In this document: positions 7,901-9,228 of the stretch, piece after piece
How positions within the stretch are numbered: position 1 is the stretch's first letter
Layout: each line of letters begins with the position of its first letter
Origin: JAZKFT01 sp043760535
GTDB lineage: Bacteria; Bacteroidota; Bacteroidia; Chitinophagales; Chitinophagaceae
Direction of reading: 5' to 3'
Assembly: GCA_043760535.1 (NCBI GenBank)
Contig: JAYUOV010000268.1
Coordinates: 1 to 9,228, forward strand
DNA length: 9,228 nucleotides
Position numbers and translations under genes: made by a program
The notes under the pieces: model-generated
Seen by the model: only the letters and a program-made list of their open reading frames with translations
Database searches by the model: none
Told to the model about the DNA's origin: nothing

Positions 7901-8408
7901 AGTTACTGCTGCCTACAAACCCAACAATGGGTACCCTTTTATCGTTGCTATAAGCCAGGTACAGCTTGGCATGGAGCGAATGTTTGAGGTGTAGTTTCAC
8001 TACTACTTTTCCGTCCTTCATTTGCTGGCTTAGTTTTCGCAAGGCCAATTCGTCGGCTTCGGTAGGTGTGCCAATGGTAAGCTGGTCTTTAAATTCTTGT
8101 GCCAGCCGCTTTCTTAATCTTACAGCTTCTGCCTGGTCTATTAAGTGTGGCTCGTTACTAAAAAAGGATTCTTTTAAAATATCTATTGGCAGCTTTTGCA
8201 TGCCAACCAATAACCGGCAAAATCTATGTATTTTTTCATCACCTTCTAATACATTACTGCCGCTCAAACTGTCTATTTGGTCACCTACTTGTTTCCATCC
8301 TCTTAGGTTAAAATAGCCCACACAAAAATCTGTTCGCTGAGAAACCTGAAGAGTTTCGTTTAAACCTGTGGAGAGATGGTTTTCAATGTTGTCGTAAATC
8401 TTAGGCAT
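4995..8408 (-). CDS. PLD-nuclease/SNF2-helicase fusion protein, putative restriction effector
   Basis: This 1137-residue cytoplasmic protein joins a phospholipase-D-type nuclease to a SNF2/SF2 DNA translocase. The PLD part (1-200) shows VGYFNLRGW (30-38), then SLHAKLYLAY (H146, K148) and VGFVGSSNLT (163-171), a single HKD half-site that would need a dimer. The helicase has LPFQAEAV (263-270), Walker A GDVVGLGKT (286-294), LIICPKNLVEMW (313-324), Walker B DESH (361-364), LLSATPYN (390-397), VLVFTQFADTA (745-755), ITTDVLSEGQNLQDA (about 808-822) and motif VI QRAGRVDRIGQ (839-849). All ATPase motifs look intact. About 270 residues with an acidic patch (626-640) separate the two RecA lobes. A C-terminal extension (about 860-1137) matches nothing I know. 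It is the first gene of the pair; the methyltransferase lies downstream on the same strand beyond the RAYT/REP block. Family knowledge suggests translocation and cleavage of unmodified DNA; that role is inferred. ATG 8408 has an A-rich leader and no Shine-Dalgarno sequence. Confidence 0.9.
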   Translation of the reverse strand: MPKIYDNIENHLSTGLNETLQVSQRTDFCVGYFNLRGWKQVGDQIDSLSGSNVLEGDEKIHRFCRLLVGMQKLPIDILKESFFSNEPHLIDQAEAVRLRKRLAQEFKDQLTIGTPTEADELALRKLSQQMKDGKVVVKLHLKHSLHAKLYLAYSNDKRVPIVGFVGSSNLTLAGLAKQGELNIDVLDQDAAIKLAKWFDDRWKEKWCLDITKELIDIINNSWAADRLVPPYHIYLKMAYHLSSEARAGINEFTIPKIFQKILLPFQAEAVTIAAKKLHKRNGVMIGDVVGLGKTITACAIAKLFEDNFHYNTLIICPKNLVEMWKYHVLKYELRANVISLSNLTKEIAGLKQFAFKQVIIDESHNLRNQNGNRYRALKEFLEENDGKVILLSATPYNKTYYDLSNQLRLFIADDTDLGISPENYIASIGGQNQFALRHSDFIRSIKAFEKSEFADDWKELMRLYLVRRTRSFIKNNYTQTDPTNSRKFLTFADGSRSYFPDRIAKKVEYPFDPTNPTDQYAQLYAANVVTILNSLNLPRYGLQLFVTDRPLINPSDREALLLGNLSRAGRRLMGFCRTNLFKRLESSGSSFLLSLSRHVLRNYIFIYALENQLPLPIGKNIVQNLDDYLEDEDTDADGNDNTLNLILQEESYLKKAGELYKQFDTVYHTRFEWIRSGFFTDFTRTITEEDGTQKMANVSLLKSLIHDSREIIKILTLGKNWNPDNDRQLNALHQLLTVTHSHEKVLVFTQFADTAYYLTQQLKKRGVINIESVTGANENPTHLAHRFSPQSNNKPELATINQELQILITTDVLSEGQNLQDAHIILNYDLPWAIIRLIQRAGRVDRIGQKATQIICYSFLPEDGLEDIIRLRQRLTQRIQENAEVVGSDETFFEGDPVNITDLYNEKSGILDGEDDDTEVDLASYAYQIWKNATDADPSLNKTIPDLPNVLYTTKHNNDIPQTNGVIVYTKTNDDNDVLAWMDTAGKIITQSQFTILKAAQCGPAEPALPKIESHHQLVKKAIDFIKEEEINTGGTLGKKTGVKYRSYMRLDRYCKEYDGTLFITDKLKKAVDDIYKYTLKEYARETINRQLKAGIADDQLANLVVSLREDDKLCIVNEEDEPNKLPQIICSMGLVN

Positions 8409-8524
8409 GCTTTTATAGTTTAAAGCATTTCAATTGGAAACATTTTATAGCGCCTGCCTCATCAACTTTAGTCATAATAAAATATTTTAATTGAACCGCT
8501 AATGGTATTCTAATTGGTTAATTT

Positions 8525-8553
8525 CAAAAGTAACAGTTTACAAACAAACCAAA
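8525..8553 (-). promoter_or_regulatory. Candidate Bacteroidota-type promoter for the PLD-SNF2 gene
   Basis: On the minus strand, TACTTTTG (8525-8532) matches the Bacteroidota -7 consensus TAnnTTTG. A TTTG (8550-8553) lies 17 bases upstream, close to the usual -33 spacing. Transcription would start about 110 bases before ATG 8408. The -33 element falls inside the stem of the upstream terminator. Short motifs like these occur by chance in AT-rich DNA, so confidence is moderate. Confidence 0.4.
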
Positions 8554-8588
8554 ACGGGTTTCAGCAATGCTGAAACCCGTTTTGGTTT
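8546..8588 (-). terminator. Perfect 21-bp inverted repeat, intrinsic terminator of the redoxin remnant
   Basis: The left arm 8546-8566 and right arm 8568-8588 are exact reverse complements (AAACCAAAACGGG.. / ..CCCGTTTTGGTTT). The loop is effectively AAT. On the minus strand the stem starts 20 bases after the pseudogene stop and runs into the T-rich CGTTTTGGTTTGTTTG. The plus-strand side is also T-rich (TTTTGGTTTTATAA), so it could work in both directions. No plus-strand gene ends here, so its clear user is the redoxin gene. Confidence 0.8.
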
Positions 8589-8607
8589 TATAACTTTCTC
8601 CTAATAC

Positions 8608-9228
8608 CTATGCCTTCCTTTTAATGCTGCAAGCCACACTACGTGCGGTTTTTACAGAAATGTCTTTCCCCTGATTTAGCTCATCTACTGCTGCTTTCAG
8701 GTGTTGTCTTCCTACAGCGGCGGCATCGCTTGGGCTATCGTCTATAGCACCATAATACACCAGTTTTCCTTCTTTGTTAAGCAGGTAACATCCCGGGGTA
8801 CGGTTGGCACCAAATGCATCTGCTATTTAGTTGTTTTTATCTACAGCATAACTCCATTTGTAGCCCTGTTGTTTGGCGTAAGCCTTCATGGCTTCGAAAC
8901 TGTCTTCGCCGCCAGGGTTAGCCTCGTTACTGTTAAGCACCACCACGCCCATACCATTTTTAATGGCATAGTTGCAGGCTTCTATTGTACGAGCCTGATT
9001 TTTAGTTACATAGGGCAGGTACTGCAGCTAATGATTACTAGCAAACCATTGTGATTGATAGCAGATTGTAAACTGATTTCTTTGCCGGAAACATCCTGAA
9101 GTTGTATGTAGGCCTTGGGTAATGCACTGCCGATGGCTAATTCGCCGGCTGGCTTAAATGCCATTAAACCCAAAGCGAGGATTATAGTTCCCAATAGTAT
9201 TCTTTTAATGTTTATTTTACTAGAATTA
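8608..9228 (-). pseudogene. Exported Prx-like/redoxin thioredoxin-fold protein, broken by frameshift and nonsense change; 5' end beyond window
   Basis: The reading frame is open from the window edge through a hydrophobic signal-like segment (KRILLGTIILALGLMAF), then a redoxin start (IGSALPKAYIQLQDVSGKE) and the redox motif CSTCP. A base appears lost at about 9012-9014. Restoring it gives CSTCPYVTKNQARTIEAC and rejoins the frame through VVVLNSNEANPGGEDSFEAM. A TAA at 8827-8829 then interrupts KNN*IADAFGANRTPGCYLL, after which RTPGCYLLNKEGKLVYYG (with the fold's cis-proline) and a C-terminal ACSIKRKA continue to TAG 8608-8610. An intact version would be an extracytoplasmic CxxC thiol-redox protein of the Prx-like group common in Bacteroidota. 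No ATG is visible in frame before the signal segment; TTG 9194 is possible, but the start is more likely outside the window. Two independent lesions favour a true pseudogene, though the frameshift sits in a short C run where sequencing errors occur. Confidence 0.85.

Noticed and set aside
1559..8316. Plus-strand open frames opposite the two large genes
   Set aside because: They are antisense shadows of the methyltransferase and helicase frames, with no recognisable domains.
191..8408. A complete DISARM or BREX operon
   Set aside because: No DrmA, DrmB, PglZ, BrxC or other hallmark gene is present; only the helicase and methylase parts are comparable.
1..9228. tRNA, rRNA or other structured RNA genes
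   Set aside because: I found no cloverleaf or rRNA-like sequence; the only strong structures are the REP hairpins and the terminator.

Overview
The window looks like a Bacteroidota chromosome or contig segment, probably near the Chitinophagaceae/Sphingobacteriia. This rests on the protein styles, A-rich leaders without Shine-Dalgarno sequences, a TAnnTTTG-type promoter and a Bacteroidota-style RAYT transposase. Phylum is fairly secure; anything narrower is a guess. All recognisable genes lie on the minus strand, so transcription runs from high to low coordinates.

Layout from right to left. At 8608-9228 lies the remnant of an exported thioredoxin-fold (Prx-like/redoxin) gene, broken by a frameshift and an in-frame stop. 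A perfect 21-bp inverted repeat (8546-8588) follows as its terminator. A candidate promoter overlaps that hairpin and leads into a 1137-residue protein (4995-8408) that joins an N-terminal phospholipase-D-type (HKD) nuclease domain to a SNF2-type DNA translocase. Next is a roughly 1.1-kb block (3879-4968) with a REP-associated tyrosine transposase (RAYT), five copies of a 27-nt REP hairpin in both orientations, three copies of a conserved tail and a 38-bp tandem repeat. Last is a 1222-residue Eco57I-class N6-adenine DNA methyltransferase with its own target-recognition region (191-3859). The remaining 190 bases hold one weak terminator-like hairpin and no gene.

The helicase-nuclease and the methyltransferase most likely form a two-protein restriction-modification or phage-defence system: the methyltransferase marks self DNA and reads the site, and the PLD-SNF2 protein translocates on and cuts unmodified DNA. 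It resembles the DrmD + DrmMI (SNF2 helicase + adenine methylase) part of class 1 DISARM, but the PLD nuclease is fused to the helicase and no drmA, drmB or separate drmC is present. The methyltransferase carries an AT-rich island (about 540-1800) covering motif IV and the recognition region, as expected if its specificity module was exchanged. The RAYT/REP block now separates the two partner genes and may supply the leader of the methyltransferase gene.
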